Part shown: positions 22,830-35,207 of the stretch, one piece after another
Numbering within the stretch: the first letter of the stretch is position 1
Layout of the letters: each line of letters opens with the position of its first letter
Assembly (NCBI GenBank): GCA_023313575.1
Contig: JAJTTP010000006.1
Location: 496,001-560,000 of the forward strand
Origin: Eutypella sp. D-1
Taxonomy: Eukaryota > Ascomycota > Sordariomycetes > Xylariales > Diatrypaceae
Direction of reading: 5' to 3'
DNA length: 64,000 bases
The notes under the pieces: generated by a model
The model's database searches: none
The model's input: the letters and a program-made list of their open reading frames with translations, nothing else
What the model was told of the DNA's origin: nothing
Made by a program: the position numbers and the translations under genes

Positions 22830-24078
22830 ATGGCTTTCCCTGACAAGCCCATTGCCCACCTCCTGGGTTCCAATGGTAAGTCAGCCCTGAATTGAAAGAA
22901 AGAAAAGAAAAGAAAAAAAACCAAACAAACGAAAAACTAACACCTTAAAACAAGGCCCCGTACACGCCCTCACGTACTCCGCGTCGCCGGGCACATACAT
23001 ACTGACAGGGTCAGCGGACCGGTCGATCCGGCTGTACAATCCGCAGCCGAGCACGGCCATCCTCCCGGGCTCATCGTCCTCTAACACCATCACCAAACCC
23101 GCAGCAGCAGCAGCAGCAGTGGCCCCGGTCATCCCCGAGGGCCGCCTGATCCAGACGTACGCGGCGCACGGGTACGAGGTGTTATCGCTCAGCATATCGC
23201 GCTCGAACGCGCGCTTCGCGTCAGCGGGCGGCGACCGGCAGGTCTTCCTATGGGACGTGAGCACAGCGCAGACGATCCGGCGCTTAGGGGGCGGGGCGAC
23301 GGGCGCGCACACCGCGCGCGTGAACTGCGTCGCGTTCGCCGGCACCGGCGCCGGCGACTCCGGTGCCGACGAGTCGCTACTGATCAGCGGGAGTCTGGAC
23401 GCGAGCGTGCGGGTCTGGGACCTGCGGTCCGGCGGCAACGGCGGAGGCGGGAAACCCGTGCAGGTACTCACGGAGGCCCGGGATAGCGTGACGAGCGTGA
23501 GCGTGCCGGAGGGCGGGGCGGGCGCGACTATAGTGGCGGGTAGTGTGGACGGGCGGGTGCGCGCGTACGATGTGCGCGCGGGCCGGTGCGTCACGGATGT
23601 CGTGGGCCCGTCCGTGACGAGCGTCGCGACGACGCGGGACGGCCGCGCCATGTTGGTCGGTGCGCTCGATAGTCGACTGCGGCTGCTCGACCGCGATACC
23701 GGTGCTCTGCTGCGCGCTTACGCGCACCCGGATTTCCGGAATGATGGCCTCCGCGTGCAGTCGCTGCTCGGCGGCGGCGACCGCTACGTTGTTGTCGGCG
23801 ACGAGATGACTGCCGCCGCCGCGGCGCCCCCGGACCGCCCCGGCCCCGGCCCCGGCCGCGTCTGGGCTTGGGATGTCCTCTCCGGCGAGGTCGTCGCGAG
23901 GCTAAGCGTCCCCTGGGGACCGCCGGGGCACGGGGCCAAGAAGGTCGTCGGTAGGGACGGCAAGGAGAAGGAGCGCACAAATGTCATCAGCTGTCTGGCC
24001 TGGAGGGACGGCGGGTACGGTGACCAGTTCTGCGCCGGCGGGACGTCCGGTGTCGTGACCGTGTTCGGGTACCGCTGA
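22830..24078 (+). CDS. WD40 scaffold protein, WDR83/MORG1-like
   Basis: Two exons, 22830-22875 and 22955-24078, with donor GTAAGT and acceptor AAG, give 389 residues. Seven WD40 blades can be read: GPVHALTYSASPG...IRLYNP, GYEVLSLSISR...FLWDV, ARVNCVAF...VRVWDL, DSVTSVSV...RAYDV, VTSVATTRD...RLLDR, a YAHPDFRNDGL blade ending VWAWDV, and NVISCLAWRDG...VTVFG. The second blade, with AGGDRQVFLWDVSTAQTIRR, is typical of MAPK organizer 1 (WDR83), a scaffold linked to MAPK signalling and also found with the spliceosome. A poly-Ala run (about residues 64-72) and Gly/Pro-rich loops extend it beyond the usual 310-330 residues. The exon 1 product MAFPDKPIAHLLGSN joins in frame. Confidence 0.88.
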
Positions 24079-24636
24079 ATATAGGGGAGCAATACAACAT
24101 CACCTGATCTTAATTTAATGTATATATCCCCCCCCCCCTCCCAACACCACCTTGCTTTTGTCATTAGCGTTGCTTCCCAAGGATCCATATGGCTTTGTAT
24201 CATAATAAAACAGGTATAGATAGACAGATGCATTTCAAACGTATGTATTTCGTGTGACCCAAAAAGTTCTGTACAGATGATAGGCCAAATAATGTGAACA
24301 AGAAAAGGAAAGAAAAAAAAGAAGAAAAAAAGACCCCGCGGCAAGCTCTATACCAGAACGGCCGGATCCTTCCCTCTCGCCGCCCCTCCTCCATCAAGCA
24401 TAACCCGCTACGCCCAAAACACCCCTTTTCGTGCCGTCATGCTGGCCCCTGTATCCATCGTCTTTGGGATCTACCACCAAGACATTTTTTTTTTTGGTAC
24501 AGCATTCCGCCGGCCTTTATCTATCATTCAAGCCCGGAAAGTCCAGCCTGCCCCCTCCTCTCTGCCCCACCACCCCCTTTCGCCCTTTCCCGAGCCCTAT
24601 AGTTTTTCTTGTTTACATGCTTTTCCTTTACGCGCT
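24079..24636. other. Convergent 3' region
   Basis: 558 bp between the stops of the WDR83 (+) and mannosyltransferase (-) genes. It has an AATAAA-like stretch near 24201 and purine-rich sequence at about 24298-24335. No gene was seen. Confidence 0.6.
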
Positions 24637-26064
24637 TCAACCCATCCCGACGTATTTGAACCAGTTGGGCCGACAATCCTCCTTGTTGAGCCAGGCCTCG
24701 CCGTCAGTAAATCGTCCCGTCACGCAGCCCTTGCATTTATCCGAGTTCGGGCAGTTGAAGAAGGGGATATGCTGATACCCAATGTCACGGAACCTAAAAG
24801 TGGAAAATTAGCCTCGCGCTGTTGCGCCCATCGTTAGAGAGCGAGAGAGACATCTAACTTACCAGTGGATCTTGCTCTTATCTTCGAATAAGCCGAGCGC
24901 GATGGAGTGGACCGGCGCATCGCCCCATCTCTCGTAGAAGAACCCGCCGGCGCGGTCTAGGTGGTTGAAGTAATCCTCATACGGCTGACTCCGCCAGAAA
25001 TTCATGTCTCCGATCTCGAAGTTGCTCCAGAAGTGGCACGTGGAGTAGCCGTTCGCCTGCTCGTTGTGAATGGGTCGGCGCTGCGCGTCCGTGAGCCAGT
25101 TCATCGCGTTGTTCTCGTGGAGGTACTCGGGGTGCTGGGCAAGGAACTTGGTGGTCTCGGGCCACAGGGTCGGAATGGATTTCGGCGCATCGTAGAGGGT
25201 GACGGTAAAGCCATACGTCTTGTTGTTGTCCTGCATATAGCGGAAGACGTCATAGTCGACATCGCAGAAGAAGTGTACGTTCGGTTCAACACGCCAGTAG
25301 TATTGCGTATTTTCTAGGGCGGGATGCTTGTAGAACAGCCCGCTGTTCCACCTGCACATCTTGTGGTAAGATATCTTATCGGCATATTGGATATCGTTTT
25401 CTTCGAGGATTTTAACGGATTCTTTGTAGAGGTCGTCGCTAATCCAGGACGGCGTGTCCCAGTGCTCGTTGGGGATCAGCTCTAGAGTCCGTCCACGTTA
25501 GCATCCCAGCTCAACATTTTTGTATGCGATTATCAAGCAGCACTACCACGAGGGGGCTGTGCATACCATATCTAGTTTCTGCTTTGGTGGCGGCACGGGT
25601 CTTCCGCTTGAATTCTTCGGAAAAGGGTACGTCGTTGAAGAAGGTCCATGGGTAGTTGAACTTGTTGTTCCATGTCCGCTCTAAATCTTGCATGGACTGT
25701 AGCATGCCGTCGAGTTCCTCGTTTCGTACTAAGGCGAGGATTGTGGCATTTATTCTCTCGGTGCCGGCAATGCCCGGTGCATAGCCATCTGATGTGCGCA
25801 CGAGGATACCTCCCGGTTCTCCCGAAGCTATACGGATGTTGATTGTGTTAGAGACAGCTTCAAAGACAGCTTCAGGCATCATGAGACAAAGCTCTCTGGT
25901 GGGCAATGCTTACGATCAAGCTGGGGATCTCTATCGATGGTCCCCCTGAAGTCGGCGGCACTACTTATACCCTCCGGGGCGGGGCGTAATACTGTGTAGA
26001 GAAAATAACACCACATCAAAATGGCAGCTAAGCCGAGGGCACGAACGGGCCTTGCGATGGCCAT
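24637..26064 (-). CDS. Glycosyltransferase family 15 alpha-1,2-mannosyltransferase, Ktr4-like
   Basis: Four minus-strand exons, 25914-26064, 25567-25827, 24863-25481 and 24637-24793, give 395 residues. Introns are 86, 85 and 69 nt, with donors GTAAGC, GTATGC and GTAAGT and acceptors all TAG. A type II signal anchor is near residues 7-25 (LGLAAILMWCYFLYTV), so the enzyme should face the Golgi lumen. Family marks include NATILALVRNEEL, NYPWTFFND, YHKMCRWNSG, RVEPNVHFFCDVDYD, STCHFWSNFEIG with the Glu used as active-site residue in Kre2/Mnt1, and GGFFYERWGDAPVHSIA. GT15 enzymes transfer mannose from GDP-mannose onto N- and O-glycans. Subfamily Ktr4 is a judgement from the short stem and overall look. 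The C-terminal Cys cluster (CPNSDKCKGCVTG) is typical of filamentous-fungal members. Confidence 0.9.
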
Positions 26065-27520
26065 CTTGTGTTGCTATCGGGCTATCGTATCGCGCTCATG
26101 AAACCGATCGAGATTTTTATATTTGGGGGTTTCGGATCAAGGTTCACACAAAGTGGTGAGGAGCAGTAGGTAGGAGGTAGGAAAGGCAAAGAAAGGCGAT
26201 CGCAAAGCAGGTTTATAATAGACGGGACTGGTTAGGATAAAAATGGCGAAGGCGAGGGTGAGGACGAAGGCGAAGACGAAGGCGAAGACGATGATGTGGT
26301 ATAATCGAGAAGCAGTCGTCGACGTCGATGGATGTTGACCGGTGAGGTTTGATCCAACGATACTATACAGAAAGAGAGTTAGTCAGTGTGAGTTTAAGTG
26401 TGAGTGTGAGTGTTAATGCTATCACAAGAGAAAAAGGCGATCTAACCTGGGAGATAGGTAGGTAAGTATTAAGAGCTAAATGGTGTAAGTATGGAATAGT
26501 TGTTGACCTTCCATGGATACTTTTAGTATGGATAAGTTGTAAAGTATTATTTTAGGTAATGATGGAAGTCAAGTTAATGGTCAAGTTAATTGTCATGTTG
26601 CCCAAAAGTTGTTTGAGCGCGCTAGTCAAGTTAAGATATCCATATATCCAATATATATAAACCCCAGGTAACTACCTAATTGCTTTTTCAGTTTACTAGT
26701 TAAACTTTCTGTTTTCTGTTTTCTATTTTTCTATTTTCTGGTTTCCGTTTTCTGTTACCTGCAGGGATTTATATGGGGCTGTTTCGTGTGGGATCTTGGA
26801 GTACTCCGTTACTTGGCCGTACTGAAAGTCTTGGATTACCACAAGGTGGTATGTAGTTACCAGTTACTGGCTTTTCTCGATTCCAAGGTTCCTTCTGAAC
26901 CAATCATGCCAATTTAAGCTTAAAGTACATTAGAAAAAGGGGGCAAAGCGTCATTCTGCAATAACCTTCGTTAGCTTAAACCTTTGCTATATGTATGAGA
27001 TTCCTATTCTATCTCATACTAATAACCTCCAATATATCCATATGGATTTATAATCACTATATACACTGTATCAGCCTCACCTCATCCTATCCGGTACCTG
27101 AGTATCGAAGATTTTTCGCCTGCTCACCCCTATTCTGTATGTACCTGACATATGCTGGGTGCTATATCCTTATAGCGCCGGGGACGCGCGTACAGTATAG
27201 CACTATATATAAGGGCTATACAAGGGCCCGTAGGTACAATCAGTGATGTACAACGGCCTTTCAGCTTCAATCGCTCCGGCCCTATCAACCCACCAATCAC
27301 GCTAACGATTTAACGCGTTTACGCGTTAATTGGGAGAGATGGAATAGTTACATTCGGATATCTACATTACATCCCTTATCAGCATATGTACTTGGCATAT
27401 ACTGACTGGCCTGCAAACAAGATGTTGACGCAGGGGCATAAACAGACAGAGAATGTACCCGTTCGACCCCCGTAACTGATCAAGCTTGAAGGCTACACAA
27501 AGCCGCTCAGTATAGAAAAA
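26065..27520. other. Divergent intergenic region, mannosyltransferase and gamma-tubulin complex genes
   Basis: 1456 bp between start codons. It contains a degenerate 12-bp GAAGGC/GAAGAC repeat at 26245-26292 and repeated TTTTCTGTTTTC/TTTTCTATTTTC runs at about 26710-26755. No gene was recognised. It is presumably two promoters. Confidence 0.55.
26245..26292. repeat. Degenerate 12-bp tandem repeat (GGCGAAGACGAA-like)
   Basis: About four copies of a GGCGAAGACGAA-like unit lie upstream of the mannosyltransferase start codon, in noncoding DNA. Confidence 0.75.
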
Positions 27521-30305
27521 ATGGCTTACGCTGCGCAATTCGGCGCCCTCACAGATGAACTCGTTGAGGTCATCGCTTCCATCTCACCCCAGGTGCGTAT
27601 GCGTACCCGCCCCTTGACGTTTATCATCCATTTGGTAGACGAAGCAGTGATCAAGATAGGCCCGACGACTAAATCTGCAATAGTCTGACCCAAAACGGTT
27701 CGATGTGGTGAAAGAATCAACGCTGCGGAAGCTCCGCCACCATAACTTCCTGCGCACGAACCAGTTCAAGGTGTACAGTGAGCTCGATGGTCTCGAGGAA
27801 CGTTTTCGTGTCCTGAACCGGGATGGGCTGGGCGATGCGCTGAGGGAACGGCTGGACGCTCTCGGCGAGATCGCCGACAAGTGGACGCCCGACATATTGC
27901 ATTTTCTCTTGGAACTCTCCGACCAGCCCGTCCAGAACAGTAAGCTGCGCGACCTAGAGTTGCTCAAGGCACCGGACGAGGAGCCAGAGCCGCCCCTGAA
28001 GTGGGATGATATCGCCAAGGAGGAGGGTTGGGATCGAGACCGCGACTTGTGGAAGGATGTCGACTTCGCCGATGATAGCTCGGATGGCGAATACGTGGAG
28101 GACGCCAAGTCCGACGCTCCGGCAGAATCCGAGGACACTTCGCCGTCGAGCGTAGAGGCGCGGCATCGACCGCAACCTACCGACTATCTGGCCGCAGCCC
28201 CTGATTACGCCGGTCTCGAGGCAGTGCAAGAAACGCAGGCCTGGAGACACGAAGCCCAACGTAAAGATGTGGTGGCCGCGAAATCTAGGAAAATCCTAGT
28301 CTCGGAATTGCATATACTACGAGAAATCATTTTCATGCTCAGGGGCCTCCGCAACACGTTACTTGATCAGAGAGCGCTCCGCTATGTCCAACTAAGCCAT
28401 GCTTCAGAGGAGGTCTACTTCAATCTTCTGGGGTCACTCGGCGAAGCCGGAGTAAAAATATCTATACTGCGCACTTTTGCGGGGAAGGCACAGAACGTTC
28501 CGCTCATGCAGGTCTTTCAGGATGCGATTGGAAAGCGTCTCCTAATTTTCGACAATGAATTATCAAACATCGAGGCTCAGTTCGTCGACATCAAACAGGA
28601 TCTTATTGTGAGTCTAGTCAAACTTCTGGACGCCATCAAACTACCTTCACAACCATTATTGTCTCTATCCACTATAGTTCAGGAACTCACCCAAGCTAAA
28701 TACCCTCATCCTTTTCATTACCTCGAGCTCCTATTCAATGCCGCCGACATCGCCCATATGGAAGGGGACGAGGCGACCTACGAATGCCTTGGGGCGGTCT
28801 TTTTCGAGTGCTTTCAGGTCTATGTCCGGCCGATACGGCTATGGATGGAGACTGGGGAGCTTATAGACGGCGACAAGACCTTCTTTATCTCGCGGTCCTC
28901 GACTCAAACCCATCTGAGTCAAATCTGGAAGCACCAGTTTAAACTTCGAAAGACGACTAGCGGAATGTTGCACGCGCCACGTTTCCTGCACCCGGCGACG
29001 AACAAGATATTCACGACGGGGAAAAGCATTGTCGTGTTAAAGCACATGGGAAGGCACACGTTGCCTAGACGCCCAGCGGAGGAGCCATCACTCGACTTCG
29101 AGGACGCCCGCTCCCTCGTCCCAGGTGATCTCACGCCCTTTACAGAGATATTCAATACCGCGTTTGAGAGGTGGATGCAGAGCAAACACCACGCCGCCTC
29201 CTCCACTCTTCGGCAAGCTCTTGTCGAGTCATACGGCCTGTGGTCGGTTCTGGATGATCTTCAGCACATCTATCTCATGTGCAATGGCGCCCAGGCGGAT
29301 GTGTTCGCCTCGTCTGTCTTCGGCAACATCGATCTGCTAAACCCCATCTGGCACGACCGCTTCAGTCTGACCGAGGTAGCTCGCGAGGCGTACCACACAG
29401 CCGTCGATGTTCACCGCATCGCGGTGAGCGTGGCCGACGAGCACCGTTACACCGAAGCCCACGAGATTCGGAGGACAGTCCGCAAGGGCCTGCCCGGGAT
29501 CACGATAAGCTACCGGCTGCCCTGGCCGATCCAGATAGTTCTTACCGACGAAAGTCTCGACCACTACAAGTCAGTCTTCACGCTGCTGCTCCAGTTGCGG
29601 CGAGCCAGCTACGTGCTCCGCAAGCACCGGCTGATGGCGGACGGGGCGGGCGAGATGTCGCACGAGCAGTCGGTGTTCTACCGGCTGCGGGCACGTCTCC
29701 TCTGGTTCTGCGGCGCGCTGCAGTCGTACCTCAGCACGCTGGTGATCGAACCGCTCACGGCGGGGATGCGCGCGGAGCTCCGGCGCGCCGACGACATCGA
29801 CGACCTCGCCGCGGCGCACTCCGCCTACGCGAAGCGCATGGTCGACGAGGCCTGCCTGGGCAGCAAGCTCGACCCGATCCGACAGTGCGCGCTCGACGTG
29901 CTGGACCTCGCCACGCGGCTCGAGGACGCGCGGCAGGCAGAAGCGGCGCGGACGGAGGAGAGGAAGGAGATCTCGCGACTCTCGATGGCGCCGGTGACGG
30001 CCTCGCCGCTGCGACAGCAGCAGCAGCGGGGCGTGGCGGCGGCCGCCGTCGCGCGCTACGTGCAGGCCAGCGAGGAGGAGGACGAGACATTCCTCGCAGA
30101 GCAGGACACCACGATGCTTCTGCAGGAAGACGCGGACAGGTCGTATGCGGAGCTGCTGGCGGAGATCGGGGCCGACTTCGACCGGCTCCTCAAGTTCATG
30201 TGCGGCGGTCTCCGGGGCGTCGCCAGGGCGAGCAGCAATGTCGCTGCGGTCAAGTGGGACACGCTCGCCGAGATGCTCGAGGTCGGCATACAGCAGGACC
30301 GCTAG
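27521..30305 (+). CDS. Gamma-tubulin complex component (Spc97/Spc98 family), GCP5-like
   Basis: Two exons, 27521-27592 and 27684-30305, with donor GTGCGT and acceptor TAG in phase 0, give 897 residues. The first exon, MAYAAQFGALTDELVEVIAS, joins to SDPKRFDVVKESTLRKLR. An early segment, LKWDDIAKEEGW followed by LWKDVDFADDSSD, resembles the acidic W-x-D-I...DFADDSSD element of GCP5-type proteins. GCP-like helical sequences then follow, such as SELHILREIIFMLRGL, VSLVKLLDAIK and FHYLELLFNAA. The C-terminal grip domain includes SYRLPWPIQIVLTDESLDHYKSVFTLLLQLRRASYVL, the classic GCP signature contacting gamma-tubulin. Members nucleate microtubules at spindle pole bodies. GCP5 rather than GCP4 or GCP6 is a moderate-confidence call. 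Confidence 0.86.
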
Positions 30306-31004
30306 GGCTTCAATACCTAGTCGTATATATGAGTTAAGAGTAGCCTTCTCTTTTTATGCAGTAGAAAGCAAAACTGCGTATGTCATATCTAAAAGGCTTC
30401 TGGGTTTTTTTATTCCGAAACCTGTTGAAAATCCAACATTCCAATGTGTGTCATTGTCGCGAATATTCATCGTCCGACCCTATGGTAGTTATGTAAGTTT
30501 GGACGCTTGGCTCTAAAAAAGCCCCGTCTCCCCCCCCCTTCATATTAACCCCAACCACACTCCAGTGCAAAACATGCTTTTAAACCAAAACAACTTCTCA
30601 CCACGGTCCCCTAATAGACTCAGCCATTGTGACCAGCAGCCCGTTAAATCGGTGTGCGGAGAGATTCCACCTGATTTTACTAGAGCTTGAGCATTTGAAG
30701 ACAATTTTTTTAACACCGCGATCGAAGTATAATAGAGAGCTCATTGCTACTGTTGGAGTTGCCTCGTTCCGGGTCCTCACTTTTGTGTGGGCAACTGAAC
30801 TTCAAGCGCGTGCGCTACTCGAGTACCGGTTAACTACATACTTAAATACCAGGCTGTAAGGGCAGGCGGAACAGGCAGAACAGGTTAACGGAGAAGCTTC
30901 AAATATTGCATACAATTCCTAATTCCTATGCTATAGAACACCGTTTAAAGACATAATTATTGCTTTTGCGCGGGGGTTAGAAAAGGAAAAAAAAGGTCGG
31001 CGCT
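30306..31004. other. Intergenic region before guanylate kinase
   Basis: 699 bp holding the 3' end of the gamma-tubulin complex gene and the promoter of guanylate kinase. No repeat or RNA gene was seen. Confidence 0.55.
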
Positions 31005-32005
31005 ATGCATCCGACGCTAGCAAGCTTCATTCTGTGCCCAGTACGGCGGGCCTGCCTTCCTATGTCATCACCGCCGGCGGGCACCACGATATCACAGTTC
31101 CGGCGCAAGAATAGCAGACACCCCTCCAAGTCACTGTTCTCCCTTTCCTTCCTCCCGCAGCAGCAGCAACGGTCCACCTCCTCATCCTCTACCTCTTTTA
31201 AACCCCCCAACAACAACAACGGTATTCGCAACCTCAACACAATGGTCGCCTCCTCCACGACCCCCACCTCTCCGGACCTCCCCTCCGACCGCCGCCCCAT
31301 CGTCATCGCGGGCCCCAGCGGCGTCGGCAAGGGCACGCTCTACAAAGCGCTGTTCGCCAAGCACCCAGGAGCCTTCGCCCTGTCTATCTCCCACACTACC
31401 CGTAGCCCCCGCCCCGGCGAGCAGCACGGTGTCGACTACTACTACGTCAGCAAGGATGAGTTCAAGGATTTGATCGCGCAGGACAAATTCGTCGAGAAGT
31501 ATGTGCACCCCCGTCCCCCCCCTCCCCCTCTTCTCCCGCTCCTTCTCACTTCCCCCTTGGTACATCTACATATAAAAAAAAAACCCCATAGTGTGACTAA
31601 CTGAGGGCGGGTCGGGCCAACAATACGAACAGCGCGCAGTTCGGGAGCAACTTCTACGGGACGTCGAAGGCGACGATCGCGGAGCAGAGCGCGCGGGGGG
31701 CAGTGGTGGTGCTGGACATCGAGATGGAAGGGGTGAAGCAGGTGAAGCGGTCGGACATCTCGGCGCGGTACGTGTTCGTCGCGCCGCCGTCCGACGCCGA
31801 GCTCGAGCGCCGCCTCCGCGGCCGCGGCACCGAGTCCGAGGACAGCATCCGCCAGCGCCTCGCCCGCGCCCAGGACGAGCTCGCCTTCGGTCGCCAGCCC
31901 GGCGCCTTCGATCGCGTCATCGTCAACGACGACCTCGGCGCCGCTGTCAAGGATCTCGACGATTGGGTCTACGGTGCTCCTGCCTCCGCCTCCGCGACGT
32001 CTTGA
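31005..32005 (+). CDS. GUK1: Guanylate kinase, with possible mitochondrial leader isoform
   Basis: Two exons, 31005-31498 and 31633-32005, with donor GTATGT and acceptor CAG (split codon AA|C). From the upstream ATG the product is 288 residues; from the in-frame ATG at 31242 it is 209, close to the usual cytosolic size. The core has the P-loop GPSGVGKGTL, then SISHTTRSPRPGEQHGVDYYYV for GMP binding, NAQFGSNFYGTSKATI after the splice, VVVLDIEMEGVKQVK, and a lid with LERRLRGRGTE. The enzyme makes GDP from GMP and ATP. The extra 79 residues contain no Asp or Glu and are rich in Arg, Lys, Ser and Thr, as in mitochondrial presequences. The upstream ATG context (cgctATGc) is weak and the second (cacaATGg) strong, so leaky scanning could yield both forms. 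This is inference. Confidence 0.9.
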
Positions 32006-35000
32006 GGGATGTGATAGTTGGTGGTGCCTCCGCTGGTAGGAAATCAAGAGCCGGGCTAGAGCGTAATTAGAGTGCGAGGGGGCCCCACACGCGTACACCA
32101 TACTTTTTTTTCGCCATGCTACGCAACGATGTCACGAGAAGAAGAAAGAAAGAAAAAAGGAAAATCTTAAAAGGGGGAAACGGGAGGGATACACATGCAG
32201 TGAGCCGAAACTGCTGCCAACATTTATCAATTTTCATGAGATGAGCGCCATTGCGATAGGAGAGGTCTACCTATATATATTATATAGATAGCAGCTGTAA
32301 CCATCACGGATATTACATGGGTGTAAAGTGTAGAGAGAGTCTGTTGCTGATAGATCTACTTTAGATAAAGACAAGAAAGCAAGCTCAAAATGGGACTTTG
32401 ATTGGGGCGAAATATATTTCGCTGCTGAACACGAACACGCCTAGGCGAGATACTTGACTACACAGGAGCCCCTGAGATAGGGGCTAGAATGATGTAACTA
32501 GCTCTTCGTCAAGGGATTTATTTAATTGGTACTTACGGCTTATATGCATCGCGGAGGAGGCAGACAATACACATTGTTTCCAGTGTTCTTTCTAGTCATC
32601 AGTTCATCAGGTACGGCATTCTATGCTCCCCCATCATATCACTACTTTTATCAACGGGACTATCGTGGTTGGATGAGAAAGACAGATAATGCCATATACA
32701 ACATCATCCTCACAGCGATAAGCCCCCATCCGACACCGAAGAAGAAGAAAAAACCGCTCCTCTCTTACTTCTTTCTCACCGTCCCCCCTACCCAACCCTT
32801 CCCCCCCCCCTCCCTCCGATCAGTCTACGAGGGGATCAATTCAGAAGCAATGATCTGCAATCCCGGTTTTTTTTAATCGACTCTGAAACCCCCACACTTC
32901 AAGTGTTAATTAAGTAAGCTCATTTGCGGGGTTTGCAGTCTCTACACTAGGTATTTACCTACTATACCGACGATCTCCCCCTCCCGCCCTTCCTACCCCC
33001 AGGGGCAGCAGGGTCTCCCCCATTCGAGGAGATTCTTTCACTAGCCCCCCAAGGTCTTGGGCACCTCTCATTCTCTCTATGTACTGTCAAGTCGCCAGTT
33101 AGTTAGCAGATATTACCTTTTTTTTTCGAGCACTGACACAGCAGAAAGCTACATACATGGTCTGGTAGCCCCCCTTATTTGTTCGTTCGGTTTGACTCTA
33201 AGCCTGGGTCTGGGTTTACACTACAGAGCTCTTTCTGAGTATCTAGGTTAACATGAGCTTGTGATTGTTACTTGGTGTTCTACTCAGCACCACGCACACA
33301 CACACACACATTCACATTCGCGTACTTCCCCGGTTAAGTAGTCAGGTACTACGGTTGGTTGGTAGGGTTAGGGTAGGGTAGGGTAGGTGGTGGCGAATTT
33401 GGTTACTGACCGGCCTGAAATCGCCTGAGAGTAGCAGCGCCGATCGTCTCGTCTCAGGGGCCGGGAGAGGGGAGATTGAGAGAGGGTGTGTGGTCTTTTT
33501 GGGGGGGTCTGGTGGCCTGGCAACTGGGCTTTGCTTTTCGGTTGGAAGGGTCTTTCTTTTTGGAGGCTGGGGGGGTAGGGGGGGCGTCTGGGTTGGGTTG
33601 GGTTTTGGAGATCGGGGGATTGCAATTGGATGGGACGACGATCCGGCATCAGCCGCAACTGTACGTAATCACCTGAGGCTGAAATCCCTTCCCCCCCCCC
33701 CTCAACCCCTCGACCCCCTTTCTCTTCCCATCCTGCGCCATGGACGACGACCTTCGCCGAGAGCAAGGACTGCTTCCGCGCCACAATTGCAAATGCTACC
33801 TATGTATGTATGTATGTGCAGGTGAAGTGGGATGCCCTCTACCCTCTTATATAGATACATCAGTCGGTCAGTGATATGCATTTGTTTAACTTAGGTAAAT
33901 AGCCTAGGTATAGGTATGCTTGTCTCCTGTGGTCTCGTTTGCGGTTATCTCTATTCTTGTTAATTAGGGGGTAATTATGCTTGGCCGGATGCCGATCTTG
34001 ATACTGGGAAATCAGCAGTTTGTCCAGATGAGATATCAACTCGGTCTGGACGGCGGACTACATGAAAGTTTTCAAGGTAAAGCGTCATTCCGTGCGAAGC
34101 TTCCTCAAGTGATGAATGAGTATACCCATTGTCGTTTTACTGACCTGGTGGTCTCTTGTTTCCTACATTTCACTCGCTTTCCCTCCCTGCCTTCCCTGCC
34201 TGTCTTCACCTCATATGCCCAAATTGGGAGTTTCGGATTTTATTTTTCGGAACCAACGGACTGGCCGTGATTCGTGCTATGATCCAAGGCTTATTACGTA
34301 GTTGGCAGTTGTACAGTCACTGCAAATTCTCAGCATATTCCATGGGACGTGTGGCCCCGGTGGTCTATGTGTCACCTTGCTGTGTACAGGCTTAGTGTTA
34401 GTGACCCTGCGAAGGTAGATTTGCACAGTGGCCATATCGGGGAGAATGTGGTTATGCGATATTCACGACATATGCTGTCCCTCATTACACCATGAACCGA
34501 CGAGATCTAGGCTTTTATAGCCGCACACATCACGAATCGTCCTGCAGAAAAGCTCGTGTCATTGAGCAATTGGCATTGCTGTTGTTTCATTATTCGTAAT
34601 ACGGTATTCGTTATATACATCATTTCGGTCATATATACAGGTTACCACAAGACCCGAGAAGGGTGGCCAGAAAGTTCCGTCGGCTCGTGTACTAGTGCCA
34701 CGGTGGTGTTAATGTCTGTTACTTTTCCCCAACTCCCCTGCAACTGCCTCTCTCAAGGCTGGCCGTGCGCCTTGGGAAATCGCTTGAACGCTTCGCATGT
34801 TTGTTGCAGCTTATAGACTGCTTGGTGATATTTCGGTCCTTTTGTTGCTCTCGACCGGTGGAATCGTCAAAAACTGATTTGTACGTTTTCTTCGTATACG
34901 CTATGTGTGCAGAGCCAGTCTCATCAGGCGATGATGATATTGATATCATTGTCGGTGCTGAGACCTATTGCTGCGAGTCGCTCTCAGGTCGAACGGTCTG

Positions 35001-35207
35001 GATCAGATCCAGGCTGCCCGACGTCGGAATGTCTCGCTTCCACATCACTACGTTACGCGGACATCGGCATGCCGCTGAATGTACTTCGGAGGTCCCGTCA
35101 AGTGGCTCCGTGTTCCATGGAAGAATAAACATGATAACGATGGTGGTGGTGGTGGTAGATGCGTGTACTGATGACTAGTTCCCGCTCCCTTTTGCCCTTG
35201 GACTCAT
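32006..35207. other. Gene-poor region with short simple repeats
   Basis: 3.2 kb without a recognisable gene. It holds (CA)8 at 33295-33310, a telomere-like tract at 33361-33390, and a GC-rich stretch at 33370-33790 that is open on both strands but lacks family motifs. It also includes the presumed 3' end of the small minus-strand gene that follows. Confidence 0.55.
33361..33390 (+). repeat. Short telomere-like tract (TTAGGG and TAGGG units)
   Basis: One exact TTAGGG is flanked by repeated TAGGG pentamers. It is much shorter and more degenerate than a true telomere. It could be an interstitial relic or simple G-rich repeat. Confidence 0.5.

Noticed and set aside
25896..25913. A CAG acceptor just 18 nt after the first donor of the mannosyltransferase gene
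   Set aside because: An 18-nt intron is too short to splice. The 86-nt intron with a CTAAC-like branch site and TAG acceptor gives a good product.
27455..27480. GTTCGACCC, a tRNA B-box-like string
   Set aside because: Flanking bases do not form a T-arm stem and no A-box or acceptor stem is found upstream.
29279..30337. Long plus-strand open frame of 352 codons overlapping the gamma-tubulin complex gene
   Set aside because: It is a shifted frame inside a GC-rich exon whose true frame has clear GCP motifs. Its Arg/Gly/Pro composition is typical of a shadow frame.
30145..30516. Open plus-strand frame spanning the end of the gamma-tubulin complex gene
   Set aside because: It is mostly an alternative frame of the last exon running into the AT-rich 3' region, with no domain.
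33368..33825. Overlapping open frames of 138 codons (minus) and 111 codons (plus)
   Set aside because: Both strands are open in a GC-rich low-complexity stretch. The products are Pro/Arg or Gly runs without family marks, and no frame starts in a convincing context.
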